NCBI RefSeq assembly: GCF_009299475.1
Contig: NZ_WBSN01000016.1
Coordinates: 1 to 60,073 of the forward strand
Source of the DNA: Bifidobacterium avesanii
Lineage (GTDB): Bacteria > Actinomycetota > Actinomycetes > Actinomycetales > Bifidobacteriaceae
DNA length: 60,073 bases
Direction of reading: 5' to 3'
A model generated the notes under the pieces. That model was not told the DNA's origin. It saw only the letters and a list, made by a program, of their open reading frames with translations, and did no database searches. Positions within the stretch are counted from its first letter, which is position 1, and each line of letters opens with the position of its first letter. Both the position numbers and the translations under genes were made by a program. Shown here piece after piece: positions 34,567-43,620 of the stretch.

Positions 34567-35145
34567 TCAGTTCTCCTTGAAGGGGAAGCCGAGGTGCTTG
34601 AGGAGCACGCGGGCTTCCTTGTCGTCCTTGGTGCTGGTCACCACGGTGATGTCCATGCCGCGCTGGTGATCGATCGAATCCGGATCGATCTCGTGGAACA
34701 TGGACTGCTCGGTGAGACCAAAGTTGTAGTTGCCCTGGCCGTCGAACTGGTTGCCGTTGATGCCGCGGAAGTCGCGGATGCGCGGCAGGGCCAGCGTCAG
34801 GAGACGATCGAGGAACTCCCACATGCGGTCGCCACGCAGGGTGACGTACGCGCCGATGGCCTGGCCCTCACGCAGGTGGAACTGCGCGACGGACTTCTTG
34901 GCCTTGGTGATCTTCGGCTTCTGGCCGGTGATCAGGGCGAGGTCCTTGACGGCGCCCTCGATGAGCTTGGAGTCGCGAGCCGCGGCACCGACGCCCATGG
35001 AGACGACGACCTTCTGGAGACGCGCCACCTGCATCGGGTTGGAGTAGTGGAACTCCTTCTCGAGCTCGGGGATGATGACGTCCTTGTACTGCTGCTTCAA
35101 GCGCGGGACTGCAGGCGCTTCAACTGCGGTGGTAGTTTCGCTCAT
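34567..35145 (-). CDS. rplE: 50S ribosomal protein L5
   Basis: A 192-residue 5S-rRNA-binding protein. [40 protein letters not shown] and the C-terminal [20 protein letters not shown] are characteristic. Its ATG overlaps the rplX stop as ATGA, indicating translational coupling. The first ~12 residues ([12 protein letters not shown]) are a short non-core leader. Confidence 0.98.
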   Translation of the reverse strand: MSETTTAVEAPAVPRLKQQYKDVIIPELEKEFHYSNPMQVARLQKVVVSMGVGAAARDSKLIEGAVKDLALITGQKPKITKAKKSVAQFHLREGQAIGAYVTLRGDRMWEFLDRLLTLALPRIRDFRGINGNQFDGQGNYNFGLTEQSMFHEIDPDSIDHQRGMDITVVTSTKDDKEARVLLKHLGFPFKEN

Positions 35146-35477
35146 GCCAGCTCCTTGCCTGACTTCTTGGCCACGCGGACGCGCACGGTCTTCACCTTGC
35201 CGTCACGGGCCTCTTCCTTGACGATCACGCCGACGCGGGTGGGCTTGCCGGTCTCCGGGTCGACCAGCATCACGTTGGAGCGATGGATCGGCGCCTCGGT
35301 GGAGACGATGCCGGCCTGCTGGCCCTGCTGGGTGGCGCGAACGTGCTTCTTGACGATCTGCACGCCCTCGACGATCAGACGATCGTCCTTGAGCACGCGG
35401 AGGACCTTGCCCTCCTTACCGCGATCCTTGCCGCGGATGACCTTCACCTGGTCGCCGCTCTTGATCTTGGCTACCAT
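35142..35477 (-). CDS. rplX: 50S ribosomal protein L24
   Basis: A 111-residue assembly-initiating protein. The KOW motif lies at the N-terminus ([20 protein letters not shown]). [20 protein letters not shown] follows in the C-terminal half. It begins two bases after the rplN stop. Confidence 0.98.
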   Translation of the reverse strand: MVAKIKSGDQVKVIRGKDRGKEGKVLRVLKDDRLIVEGVQIVKKHVRATQQGQQAGIVSTEAPIHRSNVMLVDPETGKPTRVGVIVKEEARDGKVKTVRVRVAKKSGKELA

Positions 35478-35479
35478 AA

Positions 35480-35848
35480 TCAGATCACCTCCGGGGCGAG
35501 GGACACGATGCGCATGAAGCGCTTGTCGCGCAGCTCACGAGCGATCGGTCCAAAGATACGCGTGCCCTTCGGTTCGCGGCCGGAGCCGAGAATGACGGCG
35601 GCGTTCTCATCGAACTTGATGTAGGAGCCGTCCACGCGACGGTGCTCCTTGACGGTGCGGACGACGACGGCCTTGACCACGTCACCCTTCTTGACCGACC
35701 CGCCAGGGATCGCGTCCTTGACGGAGGCGACGATCACGTCGCCGAGGCCGGCATAGCGTCGCTTCGAACCACCGAGCACGCGGATGGCAAGGAGTTCCTT
35801 GGCACCCGTGTTGTCGGCGACATGAAGCCGCGTTTCCTGCTGAATCAT
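35480..35848 (-). CDS. rplN: 50S ribosomal protein L14
   Basis: A 122-residue protein, the first gene of the spc operon. [37 protein letters not shown] and the tail [19 protein letters not shown] are diagnostic. It is separated from rpsQ by a 124-bp gap with a strong ~69-base hairpin. The ATG follows AAGGAG at 5 bases. Confidence 0.98.
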   Translation of the reverse strand: MIQQETRLHVADNTGAKELLAIRVLGGSKRRYAGLGDVIVASVKDAIPGGSVKKGDVVKAVVVRTVKEHRRVDGSYIKFDENAAVILGSGREPKGTRIFGPIARELRDKRFMRIVSLAPEVI

Positions 35849-35880
35849 TGATTCTCCTTAGCCGTGCTGGTCCTCCCCGC

Positions 35881-35949
35881 ACACCGGAGCGGAGCGAGGG
35901 CGCAATCCCCCGGTTGCCCGGGGTTTCGCGCCTCCGCTCCGCTCGGTGT
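35881..35949. terminator. Long hairpin at the S10/spc operon junction
   Basis: Outer arms ACACCGGAGCGGAGCGAGG and CCTCCGCTCCGCTCGGTGT pair with a small offset. Inside them, CCCCCGG and CCGGGG form the tip around TTGC. It fills the rpsQ-rplN gap, with no T-run on the minus strand. It may end or attenuate the S10 transcript, or protect an mRNA end. Confidence 0.55.
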
Positions 35950-35972
35950 ACGCGGAGCCTGGCCGAACTTGT

Positions 35973-36242
35973 TTACTTGGCGCGCTCGATGATGGATTCG
36001 AGACGCCAGCGCTTGGTCTTGCTCAAAGGCCGAGTCTCCATAATACTCACTAAATCGCCAACGTGTGCGGCGTTTTGCTCATCATGGGCCTTGACCTTGC
36101 TGGTGGTACGGACGACCTTGCCGTACAGCGGGTGGGTCGTGCGGTGCTCGAGCTCGACGGTGATCGTCTTGTCCATCTTGTCGGACACGACGTAACCACG
36201 ACGAACCTTGCGGGAATTGCGCTCCTGCTTTTCCTCAGCCAT
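35973..36242 (-). CDS. rpsQ: 30S ribosomal protein S17
   Basis: An 89-residue OB-fold 16S-rRNA-binding protein ([40 protein letters not shown]). It is the last gene of the S10 operon and begins two bases after the rpmC stop. A long hairpin follows in the gap before rplN. Confidence 0.98.
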   Translation of the reverse strand: MAEEKQERNSRKVRRGYVVSDKMDKTITVELEHRTTHPLYGKVVRTTSKVKAHDEQNAAHVGDLVSIMETRPLSKTKRWRLESIIERAK

Positions 36243-36244
36243 GC

Positions 36245-36508
36245 TTACTTCTCCTCAGCCTTAGTCTCGGTGGATTCCTCGGCCGGCGTCGGGACGATGC
36301 CCAGCTCGCGCTCGCGAAGCACGGTGTACATGCGTGCGATGTCGCGCTTGACAGCCTTCAGACGGGAGGTGTTGTCGAGCTGACCGGTGGCAAGCTGGAA
36401 GCGGAGGTTGAAGAGCTCCTCCTTGGACTTCTTGAGGAAGTCCTCGATCTCAGCGTTGGTCTTCTCGGTCAGGTTCTTGATGGAATATTCCTTGGTTCCG
36501 ACTGCCAT
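36245..36508 (-). CDS. rpmC: 50S ribosomal protein L29
   Basis: An 87-residue protein. Its core ([40 protein letters not shown]) is normal. The last ~20 residues are a Glu/Thr-rich tail ([13 protein letters not shown]) common in this phylum. Its ATG shares one base with the rplP stop (TGATG), so it is translationally coupled. Confidence 0.97.
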   Translation of the reverse strand: MAVGTKEYSIKNLTEKTNAEIEDFLKKSKEELFNLRFQLATGQLDNTSRLKAVKRDIARMYTVLRERELGIVPTPAEESTETKAEEK

Positions 36509-36927
36509 CAGATGTCACCGCCTTCACGCGCAATCACACGGCACTTCATGGGGAGCTTGTCGATGGCGCGGCGCAGGGCCTCGCGAGCGACGTCCTCGGA
36601 CACACCGCCGATCTCGAACAGCACGCGACCGGGGTGGATGTTGGCAACCCAGAACTCGGGCGCGCCCTTACCGGAACCCATTCGGGCGCCCAGGGCGTGC
36701 TTGGTCAGCGGACGGTCCGGGAAGACGTCGATCCACACACGACCGCCACGCTTGATGTAGCGGGTCATGGCGATACGAGCGGCCTCGATCTGACGGTTGG
36801 TGATGTAGGCCGGAGCCAGCGCCTGGATGCCGTAATCGCCGAAGGCGACGTTGGCGCCGCCCTTGGTCATGCCATGGCGGTCCGGACGGTGCTGCTTACG
36901 GTACTTGGTCCTCTTTGGGATAAGCAT
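36508..36927 (-). CDS. rplP: 50S ribosomal protein L16
   Basis: A 139-residue protein that helps form the A-site tRNA path. [20 protein letters not shown] opens it, and [20 protein letters not shown] and [20 protein letters not shown] follow. The ATG at 36927 is preceded by AAGGAGTGAGCTG. It starts 4 bases after the rpsC stop. Confidence 0.98.
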   Translation of the reverse strand: MLIPKRTKYRKQHRPDRHGMTKGGANVAFGDYGIQALAPAYITNRQIEAARIAMTRYIKRGGRVWIDVFPDRPLTKHALGARMGSGKGAPEFWVANIHPGRVLFEIGGVSEDVAREALRRAIDKLPMKCRVIAREGGDI

Positions 36928-36931
36928 CAGC

Positions 36932-37738
36932 TCACTCCTTCGTTTCCGTGGCGGCAGGAGCCTCGGCGGCGGCCGGCGCTGCGGCGGCGGTCTGCTGCTG
37001 GGCCTCGGCGGAACGGTTGCCACGGCGCGGACGACGATCACGGTCGCCACGACGGCCGGGGCGGTTGTTCTGCTGAGCCTGCTGCTCTTCGAACTCACGC
37101 TCGGTCATATCGCCCTTGTAGATCCACACCTTGACGCCGATGCGGCCGTAGGTGGTCTTGGCCTCGAAGAAGCCGTAATCAATCAGGGCGCGCAGGGTCT
37201 GCAGCGGAACACGACCCTCGCGGTAGAACTCGGAACGGCTCATTTCCGCGCCGCCGAGACGGCCGGAGAGCTTGATGCGGATGCCCTTGGCGCCAGCACG
37301 CATAGCGTCCTGCTGAGCCTTGCGCATCGCGCGGCGGAAGGTGACGCGGTTGGTCAGCTGCTCGGCGATGCCCTGAGCGACGAGCTGGGCGTCCAGCGCG
37401 GCGTTCTTGACCTCGAAGATGTTGAGCTGAACCTGCTTGCCGGTCATCTTCTCGAGCTTGGCACGAACGCGCTCGGCCTCGGCGCCGCGGCGACCGATGA
37501 CGATGCCCGGGCGGGCGGTGTGGATGTCCACACGCACGCGGTCGCGGGTGCGCTCGATGACGATGCGGGACACGCCCGCGCGCTCGAGATCCTTGCTCAT
37601 GGCCTTGCGGATCTGGTCGTCCTCAAGGACGAAATCACGGTAGCGCTCGCCGACCTTGGCGGAATCGGAGAACCACTTGGAACGGTGGTTTTCGGTGATG
37701 CCCAGACGGTAGCCAAAGGGATTAATCTTCTGACCCAT
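36932..37738 (-). CDS. rpsC: 30S ribosomal protein S3
   Basis: A 268-residue protein of the mRNA entry channel. The KH domain GxxG loop reads [20 protein letters not shown]. The C-terminal domain includes [20 protein letters not shown]. The last ~55 residues are a basic then Ala/Glu-rich tail ([18 protein letters not shown]). The ATG lies two bases after the rplV stop. Confidence 0.98.
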   Translation of the reverse strand: MGQKINPFGYRLGITENHRSKWFSDSAKVGERYRDFVLEDDQIRKAMSKDLERAGVSRIVIERTRDRVRVDIHTARPGIVIGRRGAEAERVRAKLEKMTGKQVQLNIFEVKNAALDAQLVAQGIAEQLTNRVTFRRAMRKAQQDAMRAGAKGIRIKLSGRLGGAEMSRSEFYREGRVPLQTLRALIDYGFFEAKTTYGRIGVKVWIYKGDMTEREFEEQQAQQNNRPGRRGDRDRRPRRGNRSAEAQQQTAAAAPAAAEAPAATETKE

Positions 37739-37740
37739 CT

Positions 37741-38100
37741 TTAGCGGGCTCCTTCCTTGGTAGCGACGACGACGGTGATGTGGGAGGTGCGCTTGTTGAT
37801 GCGAGCGGCGCGGCCCTGGGCACGAGCGCGGAAGCGCTTGAGGGTCACACCTTCGTCAACGTAGGTCTCCTTGATGACCAGGTCGTTCTCGCGGAACGGC
37901 TCGTTGGCCTTGTCGGCCTTCACACGGGCGTTCGCGATGGCGCTCTCGAGGACCTTGCGAACCGGGAGGGACGCGTCCTGGGGAGCGAACTTGAGAATGG
38001 TGATGGCTTCGGTCGCCTGCTTGCCTCGGATGAGGTCGACCATGCGGCGAGCCTTGCGCGGCGTCACGCGGACGTGACGAGCGATTGCTTTAGCTTCCAT
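37741..38100 (-). CDS. rplV: 50S ribosomal protein L22
   Basis: A 119-residue protein lining the peptide exit tunnel. [20 protein letters not shown] and the tunnel hairpin region with [20 protein letters not shown] are characteristic. Its place between rpsS and rpsC is canonical. Confidence 0.98.
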   Translation of the reverse strand: MEAKAIARHVRVTPRKARRMVDLIRGKQATEAITILKFAPQDASLPVRKVLESAIANARVKADKANEPFRENDLVIKETYVDEGVTLKRFRARAQGRAARINKRTSHITVVVATKEGAR

Positions 38101-38113
38101 GTGTCCTTACTCC

Positions 38114-38392
38114 TTAGCGGCGTGCCTTCTTGTCGTCCTTCACATGACCCTTGAAGGTCTTGGTCGGGGCGAACTCTCCGAGCTTGTGGCCAACCATGGC
38201 CTCGGTGACGAACACCGGGACGTGCTTGCGGCCATCGTGAACGGCGAAGGTGTGTCCGATGAAATCAGGGGTGATCATCGAACGGCGCGACCACGTCTTG
38301 ATGACGTTCTTCGTGCCCTTCTCGTTCTGCTCGTCGACTTTCTTCTGCAAGTGGGCGTCGACGAAGGGGCCCTTCTTGATGCTACGAGTCAT
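38114..38392 (-). CDS. rpsS: 30S ribosomal protein S19
   Basis: A 92-residue protein of the small-subunit head ([40 protein letters not shown]). It lies 15 bases after the rplB stop and precedes rplV. Confidence 0.98.
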   Translation of the reverse strand: MTRSIKKGPFVDAHLQKKVDEQNEKGTKNVIKTWSRRSMITPDFIGHTFAVHDGRKHVPVFVTEAMVGHKLGEFAPTKTFKGHVKDDKKARR

Positions 38393-38407
38393 CTTCTCGT
38401 TACTCCC

Positions 38408-39238
38408 TTACTTGCGGTTCTTACCATTCGGGCGGCGACGAACGATCATCTTGTTCGAAGCCTTCTTAGGACGACGAGTACGAACCTCGCCCTTGCCCCA
38501 AGGCGACACCGGCGGCTTGCCACCGCGGGTACGACCACCGTGCGGGTGATCGACCGGGTTCATGGACTCACCGCGAGTCCACGGACGCTTGCCGATCCAG
38601 CGGGCGCGGCCGGCCTTGCCGAGCTGAATGTTGGCGTGGTCCTCGTTGCCGACCTCACCGACGGTGGCGCGGCAGCGGGCGTCCACGTTACGGATTTCGC
38701 CGGACGGCATACGCAGCTGGGCGTAGGCGCCGTCCTTGGCGACGAGCTGCACGGCGGCGCCGGCGGAGCGGGCGATCTTCGCGCCGCCCAGCGGACGGAG
38801 CTCGATGGCGTGCACCACGGTACCGGTGGGGATGTTCTTCAGCGGCAGGTTGTTGCCGGGCTTGATGTCAGCGGCCTCGCCGGTCTCGATGACGTCGCCC
38901 TGCTTGATGCCCTTGGGGGCGATGATGTAGCGCTTCTCGCCGTCTGCGTAGTGCAGCAGCGCGATGCGGGCGGTGCGGTTCGGGTCGTACTCGATGTGAG
39001 CGACCTTGGCCGGCACGCCGTCCTTGTCCCAACGCTTGAAGTCGATGAGACGGTAGGCGCGCTTGTGACCGCCGCCGCGGTGGCGGGAGGTCATACGGCC
39101 GTAAGAGTTGCGACCGCCGGTCTTGGTGAGCTTGCGAACCAGCGACTTCTCAGGCGTGGAACGCGTGATCTCGGAGAAATCCGAAACGGACGCGTTGCGA
39201 CGGCCTGCGGTCGTCGGCTTGTAAACGCGGATAGCCAT
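38408..39238 (-). CDS. rplB: 50S ribosomal protein L2
   Basis: A 276-residue protein close to the peptidyl transferase centre. [20 protein letters not shown] lies in the N-terminal half. The conserved C-terminal loop reads [20 protein letters not shown], keeping the key His of HPHGG. The ATG follows AAAGGAAG. Confidence 0.98.
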   Translation of the reverse strand: MAIRVYKPTTAGRRNASVSDFSEITRSTPEKSLVRKLTKTGGRNSYGRMTSRHRGGGHKRAYRLIDFKRWDKDGVPAKVAHIEYDPNRTARIALLHYADGEKRYIIAPKGIKQGDVIETGEAADIKPGNNLPLKNIPTGTVVHAIELRPLGGAKIARSAGAAVQLVAKDGAYAQLRMPSGEIRNVDARCRATVGEVGNEDHANIQLGKAGRARWIGKRPWTRGESMNPVDHPHGGRTRGGKPPVSPWGKGEVRTRRPKKASNKMIVRRRPNGKNRK

Positions 39239-39274
39239 AATGTAGTTCTTCCTTTAACTTTTCTCGGCTAGCCT

Positions 39275-39571
39275 TCAGTTGCCGAAGATGTCGATCGTCT
39301 GGCCCTCGGCCACGGTCACGATGGCGCGCTTCTGGGAAACGCGCTGGCCGAAACCGAAGCGGGTGCGCTTGACCTTGCCAGCGCGGTTGAGGGTGTTGAC
39401 GTTCGTCACCTTCACCTTGAAGATCTGCTCGACAGCCTGCTTGATCTGGACCTTGTTGGCGTCGCCGGCCACCACGAAGGTGTACTGGCCGCGGTCAGAG
39501 TTGGCGTAGCTCTTCTCGGAGACGACGGGCTTGATGATCACGTCGTGCGCGGGGTTGTGGATAGCTGCCAT
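39275..39571 (-). CDS. rplW: 50S ribosomal protein L23
   Basis: A 98-residue protein at the tunnel exit, where trigger factor and SRP dock. [20 protein letters not shown] and [20 protein letters not shown] are typical. It begins five bases after the rplD stop, and GGAGG lies 10 bases before its ATG. Confidence 0.98.
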   Translation of the reverse strand: MAAIHNPAHDVIIKPVVSEKSYANSDRGQYTFVVAGDANKVQIKQAVEQIFKVKVTNVNTLNRAGKVKRTRFGFGQRVSQKRAIVTVAEGQTIDIFGN

Positions 39572-39576
39572 GGGGA

Positions 39577-40242
39577 TCAGGCCTCCTTGGTCTCAGCCTG
39601 GGCGGTCTTCGCGGCGACGAAGGCTTCGAAGCCTTCCTTCGAGAAGACGACGTCCTCGGCGGTGACCACATCGTACGTGTTGAGCTGATCGGCGAAAATC
39701 GGGTGCACGGTGGGGATGTTGCGAACGGACAGCCACTCGTTCACGTTTTCGCGGGAGAGGACGACCGTGGTGAAACGGTTCTCGGTCACGGCCAGGGCGG
39801 CGACGGCGGCCTTGGTGGACGGGGTGTCGGTGACACCGAAGTCAACCACGTGGACGCGGCCGTTGTTGGCGCGATCGGAAAGGATGTAGCGCAGGGCTGC
39901 AGCCTTCATCTTCTTGGGGGTGCGCTGGGAGTAGTCGCGCGGCTGCGGGCCGTGGACGACGCCGCCGTGGTACCACTGCGGAGCGCGGATGGAGCCCTGG
40001 CGGGCACGACCGGTGCCCTTCTGCTTCCACGGCTTCTTGCCGCCGCCGGAGACCATGCCACGGGTCTTGGTGGCGTGGGTGCCCTGACGGGCAGCGGCGA
40101 GCTGGGCGATGACGACCTGGTGGATCAGCGGAATGCGGGACTCCACTTCCTCGGCGGAGAAGCCGAAGATCTCGGCGGGGGCGTCGACGGTGCCGGCGGC
40201 CTGGCCCTGGGCGTCCGTAAGGTTCAGAGCGATGTTAGCCAT
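39577..40242 (-). CDS. rplD: 50S ribosomal protein L4
   Basis: A 221-residue protein with the long internal loop that reaches the exit tunnel ([20 protein letters not shown]). The C-terminal globular half includes [20 protein letters not shown]. In E. coli L4 represses the S10 operon by attenuation; no evidence for or against this is visible here. It starts 6 bases after the rplC stop. Confidence 0.98.
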   Translation of the reverse strand: MANIALNLTDAQGQAAGTVDAPAEIFGFSAEEVESRIPLIHQVVIAQLAAARQGTHATKTRGMVSGGGKKPWKQKGTGRARQGSIRAPQWYHGGVVHGPQPRDYSQRTPKKMKAAALRYILSDRANNGRVHVVDFGVTDTPSTKAAVAALAVTENRFTTVVLSRENVNEWLSVRNIPTVHPIFADQLNTYDVVTAEDVVFSKEGFEAFVAAKTAQAETKEA

Positions 40243-40248
40243 GATTTA

Positions 40249-40902
40249 TCAGGCTCCCTTCACTGCGGTGCGGACGAGGACGATGCTGCCCTTCGGGCCC
40301 GGGATGGCGCCCTTGATGGCGAGCACGCCGTTCTCCACATCAGAGGAGACGACGGTCAGGTTCTGCACGGTCGAGGTGACGTGGCCCATGCGGCCGGCCA
40401 TGCGCTTGCCCTTGAGGATGCGGCTCGGGGTGGCGCATGCGCCGACGGAACCCGGACGACGCTCGTTCTTGTGAGAACCGTGGGAACGACGGTAGGACTT
40501 GAAGCCCCAGCGCTTGATGGTGCCGGCGAAGCCCTTGCCCTTGGTGGTGCCGGTCACGTCGACCTCGGAACCCTCGGCGAACACCTCGGCGGTGATCTCC
40601 TGGCCGGGCTCGTAGGTCTCGGCGTCCGCGGTGCGCACCTCAACGAGGTGGCGACGCGGGGTGACGCCGGCCTTGGCGAAGTGGCCAGCGAGCGGCTTGG
40701 TCACCTTGGTGGGGTCGATCTGGCCGTAGCCGATCTGGATGGCCTTGTAGCCGTCGGTCTCCTCGGACTTGACGGCGGTCACCACGTTGGTGGAAACCTC
40801 CACCAGGGTGACGGGGACGAAGAAGCCATTCTCGTCCCAAACCTGAGACATACCGAGCTTCTTGCCGAGCATAGCCTTGTGGCTGCCACGCTGCGAAGTC
40901 AT
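40249..40902 (-). CDS. rplC: 50S ribosomal protein L3
   Basis: A 217-residue protein. [20 protein letters not shown] opens the fold, and [20 protein letters not shown] and [15 protein letters not shown] mark the loop that reaches the catalytic centre. The ATG at 40902 follows GGAGG at 8 bases, giving a short leader before the core. Confidence 0.98.
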   Translation of the reverse strand: MTSQRGSHKAMLGKKLGMSQVWDENGFFVPVTLVEVSTNVVTAVKSEETDGYKAIQIGYGQIDPTKVTKPLAGHFAKAGVTPRRHLVEVRTADAETYEPGQEITAEVFAEGSEVDVTGTTKGKGFAGTIKRWGFKSYRRSHGSHKNERRPGSVGACATPSRILKGKRMAGRMGHVTSTVQNLTVVSSDVENGVLAIKGAIPGPKGSIVLVRTAVKGA

Positions 40903-40919
40903 AATGGTTCCCTCCTCCC

Positions 40920-41228
40920 TTACAGCTTGATCTCGATGTTGACGTCCGCGGGCAGATCAATGTGCATCAGGGAGTCCACAGCCTTCGGAGTGGGGTCCAC
41001 GATGTCGATGAGGCGCTTGTGAGTGCGCATCTCGAAGTGCTCGCGAGAATCCTTGTACTTGTGAGGAGAACGGATAACACAGAAAACGTTCTTCTCGGTC
41101 GGCAGCGGAACGGGGCCAACAACAGTTGCGCCCGCGTTCGTCACCGTTTCGACGATCTTCTTCGCCGATTGGTCGATGACCTCGTGGTCATAGGACTTAA
41201 GCCTGATGCGGATTTTCTGTCCCGCCAT
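40920..41228 (-). CDS. rpsJ: 30S ribosomal protein S10
   Basis: A 102-residue protein and first gene of the S10 operon ([40 protein letters not shown]). S10/NusE also joins transcription antitermination complexes. The ATG is preceded by AAAGGG at 9 bases. Upstream lies a ~1-kb non-coding region with repeats. Confidence 0.98.
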   Translation of the reverse strand: MAGQKIRIRLKSYDHEVIDQSAKKIVETVTNAGATVVGPVPLPTEKNVFCVIRSPHKYKDSREHFEMRTHKRLIDIVDPTPKAVDSLMHIDLPADVNIEIKL

Positions 41229-41518
41229 TGCCGTCCGCCCTTTCTAGCGATTCGTTACTATTACCAACCTGTTCCAAGGGCACCGGCAGTTCGACGCACG
41301 CGGGCGAACCCGGCGGTCTTAACCACATCAGTGCGTGAACCCGCCCGCACGCTTGCCACGCGCGGCCGCCTCACGCTCGCTTTTTGAATTCCAATTTGCG
41401 AGCCCAAAACAGGCAACTTGACTATTAAAGCACGGGGGATGGCCCTAGAAGAATCCGGGCGTGTCGCGTTAGCGCCACGCCGCGGATGCCGTTTTTTTAC
41501 CTCGCCTCCGCGGTGTCG

Positions 41519-41579
41519 GCTCGGCGTCGCCTACCGGCAATCCACCGGATTGCCGGCTTCACGGCGCCGTGGACGAGTC
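41519..41579. repeat. 61-bp exact direct repeat, copy 1
   Basis: Identical to 41712-41772. It contains the hairpin CCGGCAATCC-ACC-GGATTGCCGG and the dyad CACGGCGCCGTG. A less exact upstream extension (GTTAGCGCCACGCCGCGGATG) lies at 41467-41487 and again at 41582-41602, so a ~115-190-bp module was duplicated. Confidence 0.85.
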
Positions 41580-41711
41580 ACGTTAGCGCCACGCCGCGGA
41601 TGCCGTATTCCTGCCTCGCCTCCGTGCCGGGTTGCACCCGGCCTTCGCGGCCAAACGGCCCGCTCACCTCGCCTATGCGCAGCCCACAGGGCTACGCTTC
41701 ACGGCTCGGCA

Positions 41712-41772
41712 GCTCGGCGTCGCCTACCGGCAATCCACCGGATTGCCGGCTTCACGGCGCCGTGGACGAGTC
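41712..41772. repeat. 61-bp exact direct repeat, copy 2
   Basis: An exact copy of 41519-41579, 193 bp away. The identity points to a recent duplication or gene conversion. Confidence 0.85.
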
Positions 41773-41807
41773 GCACTCGCGCGACGCATGTCACGAATAA
41801 CTTCATT

Positions 41808-41931
41808 CCTGCCCAATCCGCGGGCGTACATTGCAATATTGGGCAAAGACTGCGGATTACAGCTCAAATACGAGTCCTAATCTCAGGTTTCTGCCCAATC
41901 CTGCAATCTCTGGGCACAGATTGGGCAGGAA
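41808..41931. repeat. Palindromic repeat upstream of the AbiEi-like gene
   Basis: Inner arms ATTGCAATATTGGGCA (41830-41845) and CTGCCCAATCCTGCAAT (41891-41907), and outer arms CCTGCCCAAT (41808-41817) and ATTGGGCAGG (41920-41929), form a nested hairpin. A direct copy lies at 43322-43443, so the gene between is bracketed by the same element. Confidence 0.75.
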
Positions 41932-42283
41932 CGGGTGCGGGGCATACGGGCGTACGACGGCAACAGTGCTGAATACGGCCGCTCGGTCACATCGCCGAGC
42001 ACATTCACCGGATGCACGCGCATGAGCACGGTCAGCGGGCACGCTCACCGGTCATACTTACCGAATCACGTTCAGTGGTCGGAGTCACAATCCCCATTGC
42101 ATCGCATGAATGCCCCGGGCGGATTCGGTGAGATCATCCACGAGATCGCAAGCCGTCGCACACCCCAGAGAACCCCAACAGATCACAATGCCAAGGAAAC
42201 CGAACGCCGCACATTCGCGCACCTGTGCATAACCTGGTGCGCGACACTCCCGAAAGCCCCAAAGGTGGGGCACGTCCGCGCAC

Positions 42284-43330
42284 ATGGTCCCATTAGGCTT
42301 CCCCCGCCAGCCCATGCCCATGTACCGTGCCCTTATGAAGCGCAATGACAAGCTGGAACGCCTCATCGGCGACGCGGAGCGATCGGGCATGTGTCTGATG
42401 GCGGGCAACGACGCCGAGCGAGCCATCATCCGTCCGCGCGTGCAATCCGGGGAGCTGCTTCGTGTGCGATGCGATCTGTACGCGCGGCCGCAATACTGGA
42501 ACGCACTGCCATATGCGGAGCGCATTCTTCATATGCTCCGCGCATTGGCCGCCAAACACCCACGGTGGATCTTCTGCGCGATCAGCGCCGCGGCCGTCTG
42601 GGGACTTAATCGGACCTACACCATGCACGGCCAAATCCATCTGGCCGTCACGGCAAGCACCCATTCCCGGGACCGACGCTATCTCAAGTTCCATTACATT
42701 CCCAATCCGCAAACCGTCGTCATCAACGGATTGCGCGTCACCGGGCTCATGCAGACCGCGTTCGACTGCGCGAGGACGCTACCGTTCCCCGAAGCCCTGG
42801 CGGTCTGCGATGCCGCACTGCGCGAGCATCACTTCACCAAAGGGCAGCTGGAATCCTTCGTGCAACAGCAAAGAGGGTGCGCCGGAGCGCAACGGGCACG
42901 GTTCGTCGTCGCGCACGCAGACGGACGCAGCGAGAACGGCGGAGAGTCGATCGTCCGGGCATGGATCATCATCTGGGGCTTCGCCGTGCCGGACCTGCAG
43001 CAATGGTTCCGCAGTCCCATGGGCGGGCGGGCATATCGCGTCGATTTTCTGTGGCGGTTGGATGACGGACGCATCATCGTATTGGAACTGGACGGCCGTG
43101 AAAAATACGAGAACCCGGCGATGAACGGCTCGGACTCCGTCGGCGCGGTACTGGCGGAGAAGGAGCGCGAGGACGATCTACAGCTTCTCGGCAACGTCAC
43201 CATTCTGCGCACGTCATACCGCGACGTGCTAATGAACCCCGGCAAAGTGCAGGCCAAGTTGGCGCTCGCGGGCGTTCCAAGACACGATCCTCCGCGCATT
43301 CCCGGAAGCCCCTATGCCGATCCTGCCTAA
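42284..43330 (+). CDS. AbiEi-type / DUF559-containing protein (putative antitoxin or nuclease-like)
   Basis: About 348 residues. The N-terminal third resembles the winged-helix AbiEi antitoxin domain (QSGELLRVRCDLYARPQYWN, FCAISAAAVWGLN). The C-terminal region (~220-310) matches the DUF559 PD-(D/E)XK nuclease-like fold, with the metal-site pattern D in YRVDFLW, then LELDGREKY. No AbiEii-type nucleotidyltransferase toxin gene adjoins, so it may be solitary, and a toxin-antitoxin role is unproven. Start is uncertain: ATG 42284 has AAAGGTGGGG 13 bases upstream; ATG 42335 fits the domain start but lacks a site. Its last two codons and TAA stop lie inside a palindromic repeat that also occurs upstream of the gene, which suggests a mobile or remodelled cassette. 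Confidence 0.7.
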   Translation: MVPLGFPRQPMPMYRALMKRNDKLERLIGDAERSGMCLMAGNDAERAIIRPRVQSGELLRVRCDLYARPQYWNALPYAERILHMLRALAAKHPRWIFCAISAAAVWGLNRTYTMHGQIHLAVTASTHSRDRRYLKFHYIPNPQTVVINGLRVTGLMQTAFDCARTLPFPEALAVCDAALREHHFTKGQLESFVQQQRGCAGAQRARFVVAHADGRSENGGESIVRAWIIIWGFAVPDLQQWFRSPMGGRAYRVDFLWRLDDGRIIVLELDGREKYENPAMNGSDSVGAVLAEKEREDDLQLLGNVTILRTSYRDVLMNPGKVQAKLALAGVPRHDPPRIPGSPYADPA

Positions 43331-43443
43331 TTTGCGCGGGGAAATTGCAATATTGGGCAGAAACATAGGATTAGGGCACCAGCCAACACTCTAATCTTCC
43401 GCTTCTGCCCAATATTGCAATTTGCGGGCACAGATTGGGCAGG
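43322..43443. repeat. Palindromic repeat at the 3' end of the AbiEi-like gene
   Basis: The same element and orientation as 41808-41931: CCTGCCTAAT (43322-43331), ATTGCAATATTGGGCAGA, CTTCTGCCCAATATTGCAAT and the end GGGCACAGATTGGGCAGG. Its first bases encode the final Pro-Ala-stop of the gene. A 177-bp stretch with no recognised feature follows, up to the GT2 stop codon. Confidence 0.75.
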
Positions 43444-43620
43444 AACGTGACACAGGCAAGGAACGGAGCGCAAGCAAGCACCTGATGCGCAGTTATGCAG
43501 TGGGCCCGGCAAGGTACCGACGGTCAGGACGCCATCTGGGGAGCGCGCCGTCTCCGGACATGCAGGTTCCGCGCGAGGTGTGCCGCCCCGTCCGGATCCG
43601 GCAATGGGGACGTCGGACGG

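Larger units (their letters stand above)
41229..42283. other. 1,055-bp gap: S10 leader, duplicated hairpin modules and a palindromic repeat
   Basis: The first ~200 bases are the S10 leader and promoter zone. A TTTAAT/TAATAG-like -10 on the minus strand near 41422 is possible but not convincing. Bases 41462-41772 carry two tandem copies of a GC-rich module with an exact 61-bp repeat. Bases 41808-41931 are one of the two repeats flanking the AbiEi-like gene. Bases 41940-42283 show several CACCGG and GGTCA words but no coding frame or clear promoter. Confidence 0.6.

Noticed and set aside
42284..43330. A complete AbiE toxin-antitoxin pair
   Set aside because: No AbiEii-like nucleotidyltransferase frame lies on either side; the downstream gene is a GT2 glycosyltransferase on the other strand.
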